Assembly: GCA_027310305.1 (NCBI GenBank) | Contig: DAIDBD010000029.1 | Coordinates: 93,740-157,739 of the forward strand | Length of the DNA stretch: 64,000 bases | DNA from: Herminiimonas sp. | GTDB taxonomy: Bacteria; Pseudomonadota; Gammaproteobacteria; Burkholderiales; Burkholderiaceae_D | Direction of reading: 5' to 3' | In this document: positions 1-9,334 of the stretch, piece by piece | Numbering within the stretch: position 1 is the stretch's first letter | Layout of the letters: every line of letters begins with the position of its first letter | Translations under genes and position numbers: made by a program | Notes under the pieces: model-generated | Seen by the model: the letters and a program-made list of their open reading frames with translations, nothing else | Told to the model about the DNA's origin: nothing | The model's database searches: none

Positions 1-505
1 GCGCGATATGCCGCTGCGCGCCTGCCTGTATCGGCCGCGTCAAAAAGCGCGACAATTCCTGCAGGGCCCGCTGATAGACCTCGCGTTTGAACTCGATGAC
101 AACATCCAGCGGCACCCAGTAGTCATGCCAGCGCCACGCGTCGAACTCGGGATGATCGGTTACCCGCAGATTGACGTCGCAGTCGCGGCCGGTCATGCGC
201 AGCAGGAACCAGATCTGCTTTTGCCCCCGGTAATGACCGCGAATTTCGCGTTTGATGAAGTGGTCGGGCACTTCATAGCGCAGCCAGTCGCGCGTGCGGC
301 CGATGACTTTGACGTGTGTCGCCTTCAAGCCGACTTCCTCTTCCAGTTCGCGGAACATTGCCTGTTCCGGAGTTTCTCCGAACTTGATTCCGCCTTGCGG
401 AAATTGCCACGAATGTTCGCGCACCCGCTTTCCCCACCACACCTCGTTCTGGGTGTTGAGAAGGATGATGCCGACGTTCGGGCGAAAGCCTTCACGGTCC
501 AGCAT
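1..505 (-). CDS. rppH: RNA pyrophosphohydrolase (Nudix), 3' end cut by window
   Basis: Reading the minus strand from ATG at 505 gives a protein starting [17 protein letters not shown], the normal start of RppH, the Nudix hydrolase that removes pyrophosphate from 5'-triphosphorylated mRNA and so triggers decay. The Nudix box is intact around residues 38-59 (G38, E44, R52, E53, E56, E57, G59). An AGGTG ribosome-binding sequence lies just upstream. The reading frame is open to base 1, so the C-terminus is outside the window. It is divergent from proS, an arrangement common in Burkholderiales. Function is well supported by family motifs. Confidence 0.93.
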   Translation of the reverse strand, partial: MLDREGFRPNVGIILLNTQNEVWWGKRVREHSWQFPQGGIKFGETPEQAMFRELEEEVGLKATHVKVIGRTRDWLRYEVPDHFIKREIRGHYRGQKQIWFLLRMTGRDCDVNLRVTDHPEFDAWRWHDYWVPLDVVIEFKREVYQRALQELSRFLTRPIQAGAQRHIA

Positions 506-702
506 GTTGCACCTCAAAACTTTCTGCGGCTAGGCGGCCCTCGATATGAATTTGACACGCATGCGTAATGTCTTCGATGCGCCGACAACACGGCGCAAAC
601 GGCAGACATCGATCAATTGTGCAAAGAGTGGGCGCATCAGCCAGCTAATCCTTTAAAATTGAGTTGATTATAACCCTCTCTTTTTAAAAAGAATCCATCG
701 TT

Positions 703-2436
703 ATGCGCGCCTCCCGATTTTTTATTTCTACGATTAAAGAAGCACCGTCCGATGCGGAAATCGTCAGCCATAAACTGATGCAGCGCGCCGGGATGATCAA
801 GCGTCTCGGTTCCGGCATTTATACCTATATGCCGATGGGTTTGCGCGTGATCCGCAAGGTGGAAGCAATCGTGCGAGAGGAAATGAATCGCGCCGGCGCC
901 GTCGAATTGCTGATGCCGGTGGTTCAGCCGGCCGAACTGTGGCAGGAAACCGGCCGCTGGGACAAGATGGGGCCGGAACTGATGCGGGTGAAAGACCGCC
1001 ACGGCCGCGATTATGCGATCCAGCCGACTTCGGAAGAAGTCATTACCGATGTGGTGCGCACCGATATCAAATCGTATCGGCAGTTGCCGATCAATTTTTA
1101 TCATATCCAGACCAAGTTCCGCGATGAGCGCCGTCCGCGTTTCGGCTTGATGCGCGGCCGCGAATTCACGATGAAGGATGCGTATTCGTTCGACCGCGAT
1201 GCGGCGGCGATGCAGCAGTCGTACCGGATCATGTACGACGCTTATGTGCGCATCTTCGACCGGTTCGGCCTGCAATTTCGCGCCGTGGCGGCCGACAACG
1301 GCGCAATCGGCGGTTCCGGCTCGCATGAATTTCACGTCATCGCGGATACCGGCGAAGACGCATTGGTGTATTGCCCGACGTCCGACTATGCGGCCAACAT
1401 GGAAGCGGCGGAAGCGGTTGCGCTGAGCGCCACGCGGTGCGCAGCCGCACAAGCGCTGACCAGGACACCGACCCCGGGCAAGGCGAAATGCGAAGACGTC
1501 GCGGCCCTGCTTGGCTTGCCGCTGTCGCAAACGGTCAAATCGATTGTACTGACGGTGGAGAGAGAGGAAAAAGGCGCGGTCGATAAGGAAGTCTGGCTGC
1601 TGCTGCTGCGCGGCGACCATGAATTGAATGAAGTAAAAGCCGCCAAGGTGCCCGGCTTGTCAGGCTATCGCTTTGCGACCGAAGATGAAATCGTCGAATG
1701 GTTCGGAACCCGGCCGGGCTACCTTGGCCCGATCGGCGCCAAAAAGCCGGTCAAGGTGGTTGCCGATCGCACGGTGGCCAACATGAGCGATTTCGTCTGC
1801 GGCGCCAACCAGGCGGATTTTCATTACACCGGCGCCAACTGGGGACGCGACATGCCGGAGCCGATCGTTGCCGATATCCGCAACGTCGCAGCCGGCGATC
1901 CGTCGCCCGACGGCCAAGGCGTCCTTGCGGTCCAGCGCGGGATCGAAGTCGGTCACGTATTTCAGCTCGGCACCCGCTATTCGGAAGACATGAAAGCGAC
2001 GTATCTCGACGAAACCGGCAAGCCGCAAATGCTGCAGATGGGTTGTTACGGAATCGGCATCACGCGGATTCTGGGCGCGGCGATCGAACAGAATTTCGAC
2101 GACAAGGGCATCATCTGGCCGGTGGCGATTGCGCCGTTCGTGGTGGTATTGTGCCCGATGGGTTATGACCGCAGCGAAGGCGTCAAGGCCGAGACCGACA
2201 AATTGCATGCGGCGCTGCAGACGGCCGGTGTGGATGTGATCGTGGACGATCGCGGCGAGCGGCCCGGCGTGATGTTTGCGGACTGGGAGTTGATCGGCGT
2301 GCCGCATCGCGTCGTCATCGGCGACCGCGGCCTGAAGGACGGCATGCTGGAATACCAGGGTCGCCGCGATGCGGCGGCAACGCCGGTGCCGCTCGCGCAG
2401 ATAGCTGATTTCGTCAAGGGAAAACTGAGCGCGTGA
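703..2436 (+). CDS. proS: Prolyl-tRNA synthetase, bacterial type with editing domain
   Basis: This 577-residue protein charges tRNA-Pro with proline in the cytoplasm. Class II synthetase features are visible: motif 1 region near residues 30-75, motif 2 with [17 protein letters not shown] near residues 140-160, and a C-terminal anticodon-binding domain from about residue 470. The central part (about 230-400), with [10 protein letters not shown], matches the inserted editing domain that hydrolyses Ala-tRNA-Pro. Length is normal for bacterial-type ProS. The start is preceded by an AAAGAA-like weak ribosome-binding site. The stop codon overlaps the next gene start by 4 bases (GTGA), so the two are probably cotranscribed. 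Confidence 0.96.
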   Translation: MRASRFFISTIKEAPSDAEIVSHKLMQRAGMIKRLGSGIYTYMPMGLRVIRKVEAIVREEMNRAGAVELLMPVVQPAELWQETGRWDKMGPELMRVKDRHGRDYAIQPTSEEVITDVVRTDIKSYRQLPINFYHIQTKFRDERRPRFGLMRGREFTMKDAYSFDRDAAAMQQSYRIMYDAYVRIFDRFGLQFRAVAADNGAIGGSGSHEFHVIADTGEDALVYCPTSDYAANMEAAEAVALSATRCAAAQALTRTPTPGKAKCEDVAALLGLPLSQTVKSIVLTVEREEKGAVDKEVWLLLLRGDHELNEVKAAKVPGLSGYRFATEDEIVEWFGTRPGYLGPIGAKKPVKVVADRTVANMSDFVCGANQADFHYTGANWGRDMPEPIVADIRNVAAGDPSPDGQGVLAVQRGIEVGHVFQLGTRYSEDMKATYLDETGKPQMLQMGCYGIGITRILGAAIEQNFDDKGIIWPVAIAPFVVVLCPMGYDRSEGVKAETDKLHAALQTAGVDVIVDDRGERPGVMFADWELIGVPHRVVIGDRGLKDGMLEYQGRRDAAATPVPLAQIADFVKGKLSA

Positions 2437-3035
2437 AGGCATTGTCCCGGCTTGCCGCCATTGCGATGCTGTGTTGCAGTGCGCATGCCCTTGCCGGCAA
2501 TCAAAAGGAAGAAGCGCTGGCGGACGGCGTGCGGGTTGCGCTGTCGAACGCGATTGCGGATGCACGCCCACCCAAAGCCAGGTTCGATGACATTCAGGAG
2601 CGCATCAAGTATTTGAATTGGCTGGGCGAGATGTCCGGGCGATTAAAGCGCAAATTGCCCGATCCGCAAGTGCGGCTCGAATTTCTGGAGACGGTCTGGT
2701 ATGAAGCGACGCGCGCCGGCCTTGATCCGGCCATGGTGCTCGGCCTGATCCAGGTCGAATCGGCTTTTCGAAAGTATGCGATGTCGCTTGTCGGCGCGCG
2801 CGGCTACATGCAGGTGATGCCGTTCTGGACGCGCGTGATCGGCGATCACGATCCTCGGAAACTGTTTCACATGCAAACCAACCTGCGCTACGGCTGCTCG
2901 ATTTTGCGCATGTATCTTGATATGGAACAAGGCAACCTGTATCTTGCGCTCGGCCGCTACAACGGCAGCCGCGGACGGTCCGACTATCCGAATGCGGTAT
3001 TGGCCGCATGGAAACGATGGGAATACAGACCCTGA
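2433..3035 (+). CDS. Secreted lytic transglycosylase (SLT domain)
   Basis: A 200-residue protein starting at GTG, overlapping the proS stop. An N-terminal signal peptide (hydrophobic stretch about residues 6-20 ending near ALA-G) predicts export to the periplasm. The SLT fold is recognised from [15 protein letters not shown] near residues 105-120, where the Glu of VES is the expected catalytic acid, followed by [12 protein letters not shown] and a terminal [10 protein letters not shown] segment. The family cleaves the MurNAc-GlcNAc bond of peptidoglycan to form 1,6-anhydromuropeptides. proS followed by such a gene is a common Burkholderiales order. The exact physiological role is not visible. 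Confidence 0.88.
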   Translation: MKALSRLAAIAMLCCSAHALAGNQKEEALADGVRVALSNAIADARPPKARFDDIQERIKYLNWLGEMSGRLKRKLPDPQVRLEFLETVWYEATRAGLDPAMVLGLIQVESAFRKYAMSLVGARGYMQVMPFWTRVIGDHDPRKLFHMQTNLRYGCSILRMYLDMEQGNLYLALGRYNGSRGRSDYPNAVLAAWKRWEYRP

Positions 3036-3149
3036 CCGGCACGGCATCCGCCGTTGCGTCTCCGCTTTGAGCGACCAAGAATAAAGCAATTCATCAACGG
3101 GTAACAATTGATTGTTATTTTTCTGGCTTCCCAAACTGGAGGTGATGAA

Positions 3150-4574
3150 ATGCTACGTAAATCAGTGATTGCCGCCGCAGCGGCAGCGACGATGTTGGTT
3201 GGATGCGGCGCCGCATCGGTAGCCGAAGCGCCGAAAAACGTGATCTTTTTCCTGGGCGATGGCATGGGGATGACCACGATGACCGCGGCCCGCATTTACG
3301 CGGTCGGCGAAGAGGGCGAACTCACGATGGATGCGCTGCCTGAAACCGCATTCGTGAAAACTTTCTCGAACGATGCGCAGGTGACCGATAGCGCACCATC
3401 GATGGCGGCCTACATGACCGGCGTCAAGATGAACAATGAAGTGCTGTCGATGTCGGCCGATACGATTGCCAAAGCCCCGATCGCGGATGCCAGCGGCAAT
3501 AAGCTGGCCAACAATTGCGGTACAGGAAACGGCACGCCCGTCACGACATTGGTTGAAATCGCCAAGAGCAAAGGTTTGTCGGCCGGCATTGTCACAACCA
3601 CTCGAGTCACCCATGCGACGCCTGCGGCAACCTACGCGCACATTTGCCATCGCAACCTGGAAAACGATATCGCGGCAGCGTTGGTGCCGGGCGGGGCGGG
3701 ATTCAATGCTGCGCTGGGTACGTCCGGTCTGGAAGTTGTGCTTGGCGGCGGCACTCAGTTTTTCCTGCCGACAGCGAAGGGCGGCAAGCGCTCCGATGGA
3801 CGCGATCTGACAACTGAATTCAAGGATAAAGGGTATGCTTACGCGGGCAACGCGAGCGAATTCAATGCGATCGATGTGAGCAAGACTGATCGGATGGTGG
3901 GTCTGTTTACGTCCAGCCACATGAGCTACGACCTCGATCGCGATCCGGCTAAGGAGCCGAGCCTGACCGAGATGACCGTCAAGGCGATGGATTTGCTTGG
4001 CAAAAACAAAAAAGGCTATTTCCTGATGGTCGAAGGCGGCCGGATCGATCATGCATTGCATGAAACGACGGCGAAAAAAGCGCTGCAGGATACCGTCGCA
4101 TTCGACAACGCGATCAAGGCCGCGATCGACAAGGCCAAGCTAAGCGACCCCGATTTGAAAAACACGCTGATCGTCGTGACGGCAGACCACGACCATACGC
4201 TGGTATTGAATGGTTATGCCAAGCGGACCGGTAAAACCAGCGCGGACAGCCCGGGCGTGCTCGGCTTGCTGAAAAATTATGCGGACGGCTCGATTGCGAA
4301 AGACCTGGACGGCGCGCCGTTCACCATCATCGGTTTCGGCAATGGCGAAAACCGCACGCAAGGCAGCCGCTCCAGCATGGCCAGCCTGGATGACACCACG
4401 GTCGGCGCCAATACCTACCATCAGGAAGCAGCGGTCCGTACTGCGGCGGGCAGTGAAACGCACGGCGGCACCGATGTATTCCTCGGCGCAATCGGCAAAG
4501 GGGCGGATACCTTCCTCGGGACCATCGACAACACCAAAGTGTTCACTCTGGTCAAAGCCGCAGCCGGTCTGTAA
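3150..4574 (+). CDS. Alkaline phosphatase, PhoA superfamily, probable lipoprotein
   Basis: I start this 474-residue protein at ATG 3150 because GGAGGTG lies directly upstream, and because this start gives a clean signal sequence with lipobox LVGC at residues 16-19. It is therefore likely lipid-anchored, though it could be read as a type I signal. PhoA superfamily motifs follow in order: FFLGDGMG (metal-binding Asp), TDSAPSMAAYMTG with the expected nucleophile Ser, VEGGRIDHALH and TADHDHT (zinc ligands), and a late SETHGG His. It should hydrolyse phosphomonoesters in the periplasm. A closely similar gene follows 26 bases later. I saw no Pho box upstream, so phosphate control is unproven. Confidence 0.88.
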   Translation: MLRKSVIAAAAAATMLVGCGAASVAEAPKNVIFFLGDGMGMTTMTAARIYAVGEEGELTMDALPETAFVKTFSNDAQVTDSAPSMAAYMTGVKMNNEVLSMSADTIAKAPIADASGNKLANNCGTGNGTPVTTLVEIAKSKGLSAGIVTTTRVTHATPAATYAHICHRNLENDIAAALVPGGAGFNAALGTSGLEVVLGGGTQFFLPTAKGGKRSDGRDLTTEFKDKGYAYAGNASEFNAIDVSKTDRMVGLFTSSHMSYDLDRDPAKEPSLTEMTVKAMDLLGKNKKGYFLMVEGGRIDHALHETTAKKALQDTVAFDNAIKAAIDKAKLSDPDLKNTLIVVTADHDHTLVLNGYAKRTGKTSADSPGVLGLLKNYADGSIAKDLDGAPFTIIGFGNGENRTQGSRSSMASLDDTTVGANTYHQEAAVRTAAGSETHGGTDVFLGAIGKGADTFLGTIDNTKVFTLVKAAAGL

Positions 4575-4600
4575 CGCCACCCATCTTAGGAGAATTCAAC

Positions 4601-6013
4601 ATGATCAAACGTACTCTTATTGCGGTGAACCTGGCCGTCATTTTTGCAGCGTCATTCGCCACCCAAGCTTATGCCGCCGGCGAAGCAAAAAATGTCATCT
4701 TCTTTTTAGGCGACGGCATGGGCCCGACCACGATCACCGCAACGCGCATCTATAAATACAAGGAAGAAGGCCTGCTCAACTTCGAGCAACTGGAGCGCAC
4801 CGCGCGCATCAAGACTTTCTCGAACGATGCGCAAACCACCGATAGCGCACCATCGATGGCGGCCTACATGACCGGCGTCAAGATGAACAATGAAGTGCTG
4901 TCGATGTCCGCCGATACCAAGGCAGTCGCTCCAGGCAAGGATGCGAATGGCAACCCGACCATCAACAACTGCGTCGCATCCAATGGCAAATCGGTTCCGA
5001 CCATTCTGGAATTGGCCAAGGCCAAAGGCAAGGCTGTCGGTTCGATTACGACCACCGAATTGACGCATGCGACGCCGGCCGCGACTTTCTCGCATATCTG
5101 CCATCGCGATGCGCAATATGACATCGCGGCGCAAACAGTGCCGGGCGGCGCGGGCTTCAATGCCGCATTGGCCGACGGCGTCGATGTATTGATGGGCGGC
5201 GGCCGAAACCACTTTACCCCGTACGCCGCCGTGACCAATACGAAGGGCCGCGCCGACGGCCGCAATCTGCTGACCGAACTGGCGGCAAAAGGTTATACGG
5301 TTGCCGCCACCAAGGCGGAAATGGCGGCAGCGCCGAATAGCAAGAAGTTCATTGGCTTGTACAGCTCGAAGAGCCATATGGAATATGAACTCGATCGTAC
5401 CGCTACGCCGCCATTGGGCGAAGGTGCAACCCAGCCGAGCCTGGCGGAAATGACCGCCAAGGCGATCGACATCCTTTCGCAGAACGCCAACGGCTATTTC
5501 CTGATGGTCGAAGGCGGACGCATCGACCATGCATTGCACGGCATCAATGCCAAGCGCGCGCTGGTCGATACGATTGCATTCGACGATGCGGTCAAAGCCG
5601 CGATCGACAAGATCAAGCTGACCGACCCGACGCTCGCCAATACGCTGATCGTGGTCACCGCCGACCATGATCACACGATGACCTTCAACGGTTATGGCAA
5701 ACGCGGCAATCCGATTTTGGACATCACCCGCGGTTACAAAGATGGCCAGCCTTTGAAAGACGCCGACGGCAATACCTATACGACGCTGGTTTTCGGCAAT
5801 GGCCCGAATCGCCCGAACCTGCGCACCAACCTGGATAGCGCGACGGTACTGGCCGACAACTACCAGCAAGAGACCGGTGTGCGGCTGGCCAGCGAAACCC
5901 ATGGCGGCGGCGATGTGAAACTGCTGGCGACGGGCGCAGGCGCCAAGGGCTTCAAAGGCACGATGGATAACACCAAGGTATTCAGCTTGCTGAAATCCGC
6001 GTTCGGCTTTTGA
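4601..6013 (+). CDS. Alkaline phosphatase, PhoA superfamily, second tandem copy
   Basis: A 470-residue exported phosphatase with an ordinary signal peptide ending near AYAAG (about residue 26) rather than a lipobox. A good ribosome-binding site (AGGAG) lies 9 bases upstream of ATG. The same catalytic set as in the upstream copy is present: FFLGDGMG, TDSAPSMAAYMTG, VEGGRIDHALHG, TADHDHT and SETHGG. The two genes are clear paralogs, divergent over most of their length, yet they share an almost identical 95-base block (4814-4908 here, 3360-3454 in the first). One copy may be membrane-anchored and the other soluble. A strong terminator follows at 6046-6086. Confidence 0.88.
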   Translation: MIKRTLIAVNLAVIFAASFATQAYAAGEAKNVIFFLGDGMGPTTITATRIYKYKEEGLLNFEQLERTARIKTFSNDAQTTDSAPSMAAYMTGVKMNNEVLSMSADTKAVAPGKDANGNPTINNCVASNGKSVPTILELAKAKGKAVGSITTTELTHATPAATFSHICHRDAQYDIAAQTVPGGAGFNAALADGVDVLMGGGRNHFTPYAAVTNTKGRADGRNLLTELAAKGYTVAATKAEMAAAPNSKKFIGLYSSKSHMEYELDRTATPPLGEGATQPSLAEMTAKAIDILSQNANGYFLMVEGGRIDHALHGINAKRALVDTIAFDDAVKAAIDKIKLTDPTLANTLIVVTADHDHTMTFNGYGKRGNPILDITRGYKDGQPLKDADGNTYTTLVFGNGPNRPNLRTNLDSATVLADNYQQETGVRLASETHGGGDVKLLATGAGAKGFKGTMDNTKVFSLLKSAFGF

Positions 6014-6045
6014 TCGATAACAGAAAACCATTCAGCTGCAATTCT

Positions 6046-6086
6046 TCCGCCGGCCAATCGCAATTTCCCGTGGCCGGCGGATTTTT
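6046..6086 (+). terminator. Intrinsic terminator after the tandem phosphatases
   Basis: A perfect 11-base-pair GC-rich stem (6046-6056 with 6071-6081, TCCGCCGGCCA/TGGCCGGCGGA) is followed directly by five T residues. It lies between the second phosphatase and the histidine-rich gene, so it may end most transcription or partly attenuate the downstream gene. Confidence 0.85.
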
Positions 6087-6102
6087 CGTGCAAGGAGTTC
6101 CC

Positions 6103-6903
6103 ATGATCATCTCAATTCGATTTGCCCAACGCTCGTGTATCGCGATATCGGTTTGCGCAGCCGTACTGTTTGGCGTGCCGGCTTCGAGCGGCGCCCAATC
6201 CATGCAAAAAGCAGCCGCTCCTTCGGCGCCGGATCTCGATCTGTCGATTCGGTATTACAGCCGCGTATTGACGCAGGAAGGCGTTCTGCGCGAGAACCGT
6301 TATGAAGAAAAAATGCTGCGCCGTCCAGGACATGTCTGGGTTGCCCGCGTATTGCCGTCCGCAACCGTAGAGGGGCACGATGATCATGATGGCGGGCCGC
6401 ACGCGCATGAAAACCAGGATGGCATAAAAAAGGCATTGGCTCAGTCAAATGCCGTACAACATGAACACAAGCATTTCAATCACGCGATACTGCCGCGTCA
6501 CGTGACGCTCGACGGCAATAAGACGCGCGTGGAATTTGTCGATGCCCGGGAGAAGGAAGTGATCTATATCGCGCCGACCGAGTACGAGAACGTCAGTTTC
6601 GATGGCTCTTGGCCCAACGCTTACTATTTGATCGATCCGCAAGGTATCGCCATGCTGCCGTTGTCATCCAAAGTGTCGCCGGTCGCAGGGGCGCGCTGGC
6701 ATGAGCGCGAGAAAAACGGTTTGTTCCAGCGTGTGCTGTGGGATGACAAAAAAATGATTCCGCTGACCATCGAGACCGGCGACAAGGCGGGTACGTTTTT
6801 CCGGCGCATTGAAGTCAAACCGCAAGCGCATTTGACCGGAGATTTGCCGTGGCAGAATCTGAAAGGCTATGCGCAAAAAGAATATTCGGATTTCCTGGAT
6901 TGA
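6103..6903 (+). CDS. Secreted protein with histidine-rich segment, unknown function
   Basis: A 266-residue protein started at ATG 6103 because AAGGAG precedes it and the resulting N-terminus is a clear signal peptide ending near SSGAQS (about residue 31). I do not recognise a named domain. A His/Asp-rich stretch, roughly residues 88-130, contains GHDDHDGGPHAHENQD and HEHKHFNH and could bind zinc or another divalent metal. The rest looks like a compact beta-rich extracytoplasmic domain rich in Trp and Tyr. It lies 3' of two zinc-dependent phosphatases, separated by a terminator. A role in metal supply to them is possible but is only an inference from position. Confidence 0.7.
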   Translation: MIISIRFAQRSCIAISVCAAVLFGVPASSGAQSMQKAAAPSAPDLDLSIRYYSRVLTQEGVLRENRYEEKMLRRPGHVWVARVLPSATVEGHDDHDGGPHAHENQDGIKKALAQSNAVQHEHKHFNHAILPRHVTLDGNKTRVEFVDAREKEVIYIAPTEYENVSFDGSWPNAYYLIDPQGIAMLPLSSKVSPVAGARWHEREKNGLFQRVLWDDKKMIPLTIETGDKAGTFFRRIEVKPQAHLTGDLPWQNLKGYAQKEYSDFLD

Positions 6904-6935
6904 AACCGGATGCGGCGCATCCTGGCGTCAGAAAC

Positions 6936-6966
6936 AAAAACGCCCGCGTTAGCGGGCGTTTTTGTT
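6936..6966. terminator. Bidirectional intrinsic terminator
   Basis: AAAAA, then CGCCCGC, loop GTTA-type, GCGGGCG, then TTTTTG. The A tract on one side and T tract on the other let the hairpin end transcription both from the histidine-rich gene and from the convergent SWIB gene. Confidence 0.88.
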
Positions 6967-6985
6967 TGGCACTTTGGGAAGAAGA

Positions 6986-7438
6986 TTATTTCAAGTGATC
7001 GGAAATGAGTTTCGTCATTTCGAACATCGACACTTGCTTCTTGCCGCCAAAGACAGCTTTCAGCTTTTCATCTGCATTGATGTTGCGTTTGTTGGCTTCA
7101 TCTTGCAGCTTGTTTTTCTTGATGTATTCCCAGACTTTTTTGGTGACTTCAGTGCGCGGCAGCGGATTCGCACCGACGACGGCGGCCAGGGTAGCGGACG
7201 GAGTCATTGGTTTCATGAATGCTGCATTTGGCTTGCGCGCGGTCTTGGGTGCTGCTGCTTTTTTGGCTGCCGGCTTTGCTGCGGTTTTTTTGGCAGGTGC
7301 TGCTTTTTTGGCTGCCGGCTTTGCTGCAGCTTTTTTGGCAGGTGCGGCTTTTGCTGCTGGCTTCTTTACTGCTGCTTTTTTTGCTGCGGGTTTCTTGGCG
7401 GCCGTTTTAGTGGCCGCGGGTTTTTTGGCTGTTGCCAT
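6986..7438 (-). CDS. SWIB/MDM2-domain protein with histone H1-like N-terminal tail
   Basis: A 150-residue protein. The start at 7438 is chosen because GGAGG sits 7 bases upstream; a TTG two codons earlier is less likely. Residues 1-70 are a low-complexity Lys/Ala/Pro tail of AKKPA and PAKK repeats, as in bacterial H1-like proteins. Residues about 72-150 form a SWIB domain, with NPLPRTEVTKKVWEYIKKN and FEMTKLISDHLK. SWIB modules are known from eukaryotic chromatin remodellers and from chlamydial proteins. Here it is probably a DNA- or nucleoid-associated protein, with the basic tail giving DNA affinity. Its stop faces the bidirectional terminator. Cellular role is not known to me. Confidence 0.85.
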   Translation of the reverse strand: MATAKKPAATKTAAKKPAAKKAAVKKPAAKAAPAKKAAAKPAAKKAAPAKKTAAKPAAKKAAAPKTARKPNAAFMKPMTPSATLAAVVGANPLPRTEVTKKVWEYIKKNKLQDEANKRNINADEKLKAVFGGKKQVSMFEMTKLISDHLK

Positions 7439-7647
7439 CTTCAAACCTCCTTCACGATAGTGTTGGGAAATTGCGCCAATTCACGCACCGCTAATAGTGG
7501 TGGGGTTTTGTTGGGTATGCAAGTGTTTTTTGCAAGTTTTTCGTGTCGATTGTGTACGCGGCGCCACGCAGTCTTCATAGAGGGAAAGGCCGGCGAGCGA
7601 ATGCGGCGCATCCGGTGCGGTCGATTGAAGGAACGCGGCATCGTTTT

Positions 7648-7667
7648 GGCGCCGGCTTCCCGGCGCC
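7648..7667. other. Perfect GC hairpin just 3' of ffh
   Basis: GGCGCCGG and CCGGCGCC form an 8-base-pair stem with a four-base loop, 9 bases beyond the ffh stop. On the ffh transcript it is followed by A rather than U residues, so it is not a canonical intrinsic terminator. It may stabilise the 3' end. Confidence 0.4.
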
Positions 7668-7675
7668 GTCGCGTG

Positions 7676-9043
7676 TCAGCGCATGCCGGGCAGCATGCCT
7701 TTCATGCCGCGCATCATCTTCATCATGCCGCCGCCCTTGAGCTTTTTCATCATCGACTGCATCTGCTCGAATTGCGCCAGCATGCGGTTGACTTCCTGCA
7801 CCTGAACCCCGGCACCGGCGGCGATGCGACGCTTGCGCGACGCCTTGATCAGCTCCGGTTTGGCGCGTTCCTGCCGCGTCATCGAGTTGATGATGGCTTC
7901 CATTCTGCGCACCTGCTTGTCGGCCTGGTCCATGTTGGCGCCGCTGGCGGCCTGCTGGAATTGCGCCGGCAGCTTGTCGACCAGATTCGATAGCCCGCCC
8001 ATCTTCTTCATCTGGCCGAGCTGCGCCTTGAAATCATTCAGGTCGAACTTGCCGCCGCCTTTTATTTTTTGCGCCAGATCCTGCGCAGCGGCCACATCGA
8101 CGCCTTTTCTGGCTTCTTCCACCAGGGCAAGGATGTCGCCCATGCCGAGGATTCGGCTCGCCATCCGCTGCGGGTCGAATGCCTCCAGGCCATCGAGCTT
8201 TTCGGCGACGCCGGCAAATTTGATTGGTTTGCCGGTGATGTGGCGTACCGACAGCGCCGCGCCGCCGCGCGCATCGCCATCCAGTTTGGTCAATACGATG
8301 CCGGTCAGCGGCAGCGCATCGTTGAATGCCTTGGCGGTATTGATGGCGTCCTGGCCCAGCATGGCATCGACCACGAACAGCGTTTCGATCGGCTTGACCG
8401 CCGCATGCAGCGCGCTGATTTCCCGCATCATCGCTTCATCGATGCCGAGCCGGCCGGCGGTATCGATGATCAGCACATCGTGGTAATGCTTTTTCGCATA
8501 ATCCAGCGCCGCCAAGGCGATGGCGACCGGCTGGTCGGTCGGTTGCGATGGAAAGAAATCGGCGCCGACCTGGGCGGTGACCGTTTGCAACTGGCCGATC
8601 GCAGCTGGGCGGTAGACGTCGGCGGAAACGGTCAGCACCTTCTTTTTCTTCTCTTCGCGCAGATATTTGGCGAGCTTGCCGACGGTCGTCGTTTTGCCGG
8701 CGCCTTGCAAACCGGCCATCAGGATGATTGCCGGCGGCTGAGTCGCAAAACTCAGTTGCGAGGCTTCCGGTCCGAGATCCGCGCCCATGATCGCGGCCAG
8801 TTCATTTTGCACCACGCCGACCAGCGCCTGGCCGGGGGTGAGCGAGCCGATCACTTCTTCGCCCAGCGCTTTTTCCTTGACGCGGGTGATGAATTCGCGC
8901 ACTGCGGGCAGCGCGACGTCGGCTTCAAGCAGTGCCAGGCGCACTTCGCGCAGCATCTCGGCGGTATTGGATTCGGTCAGGCGCGCCTCGCCGCGCATGG
9001 TTTTGACGACTTTGGCGAGACGTTGGGTCAGATTGTCGAGCAT
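7676..9043 (-). CDS. ffh: Signal recognition particle protein Ffh (SRP54)
   Basis: 455 residues from ATG 9043, giving the standard N-terminus MLDNLTQRLAKVVKTMRG; longer in-frame starts upstream lack family similarity. Ffh binds 4.5S RNA and signal sequences of nascent inner-membrane proteins and delivers ribosomes to FtsY. The N domain is followed by the GTPase domain, with G1 GLQGAGKTTTVGKLA at about residues 104-118, DTAGR, and TKLDGDARGG. A methionine-rich M domain ends in MMKMMRGMKGMLPGMR. Length is typical. It is divergent from the sigma-54-controlled binding protein. In relatives ffh usually abuts ypjD; here three genes intervene. Confidence 0.96.
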   Translation of the reverse strand: MLDNLTQRLAKVVKTMRGEARLTESNTAEMLREVRLALLEADVALPAVREFITRVKEKALGEEVIGSLTPGQALVGVVQNELAAIMGADLGPEASQLSFATQPPAIILMAGLQGAGKTTTVGKLAKYLREEKKKKVLTVSADVYRPAAIGQLQTVTAQVGADFFPSQPTDQPVAIALAALDYAKKHYHDVLIIDTAGRLGIDEAMMREISALHAAVKPIETLFVVDAMLGQDAINTAKAFNDALPLTGIVLTKLDGDARGGAALSVRHITGKPIKFAGVAEKLDGLEAFDPQRMASRILGMGDILALVEEARKGVDVAAAQDLAQKIKGGGKFDLNDFKAQLGQMKKMGGLSNLVDKLPAQFQQAASGANMDQADKQVRRMEAIINSMTRQERAKPELIKASRKRRIAAGAGVQVQEVNRMLAQFEQMQSMMKKLKGGGMMKMMRGMKGMLPGMR

Positions 9044-9168
9044 GGATGGTGACTGTTTAACTGTGTGATTAAGGAAAATTGGAAATGTCGAAGCGGAAAA
9101 ATGCATCGAACGCAGCCTTGCATTCTAACCGATGCGACGCGTTGACCGCCGCTGGTTAGAGGGGCGGA

Positions 9169-9201
9169 AATCCGGAACGTTGCAGCCGATATTTCCGGAT
9201 T
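9169..9201. promoter_or_regulatory. Inverted repeat, candidate activator site upstream of sigma-54 promoter
   Basis: AATCCGGAA at 9169-9177 and TTCCGGATT at 9193-9201 are exact reverse complements, with centres 24 bases apart. They lie about 85-110 bases upstream of the -24/-12 promoter, where enhancer-binding proteins normally bind. The DctD-like regulator at 12745 is the obvious candidate, by inference. Confidence 0.55.
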
Positions 9202-9282
9202 GCCGCACGCAAGCGGTTGGCATTTTATTCAGAATGGTCCAATAACTTCCGATAGATCAAGCGCTTAGCAAAATATTGTCGG

Positions 9283-9299
9283 TTGGCACGAAGGCTGCA
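9283..9299 (+). promoter_or_regulatory. Sigma-54 (-24/-12) promoter
   Basis: TTGGCACG, four bases, then CTGCAT. The invariant GG and GC dinucleotides are separated by exactly 10 bases, and the TGGCAC half matches the RpoN consensus fully. It ends 36 bases upstream of the ATG of the binding-protein gene at 9335. Confidence 0.8.
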
Positions 9300-9334
9300 T
9301 TGATATCGGCATAACTTCAATAAAGGAGACAGAC

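Noticed and set aside
3036..3149. Pho box upstream of the phosphatases
   Set aside because: No pair of CTGTCAT-like repeats with 11-base periodicity is present.
7005..7460. Hydrophobic Ala/Phe-rich frame opposite the SWIB gene
   Set aside because: It is the complement of AAKK repeats; no ribosome-binding site or family likeness.
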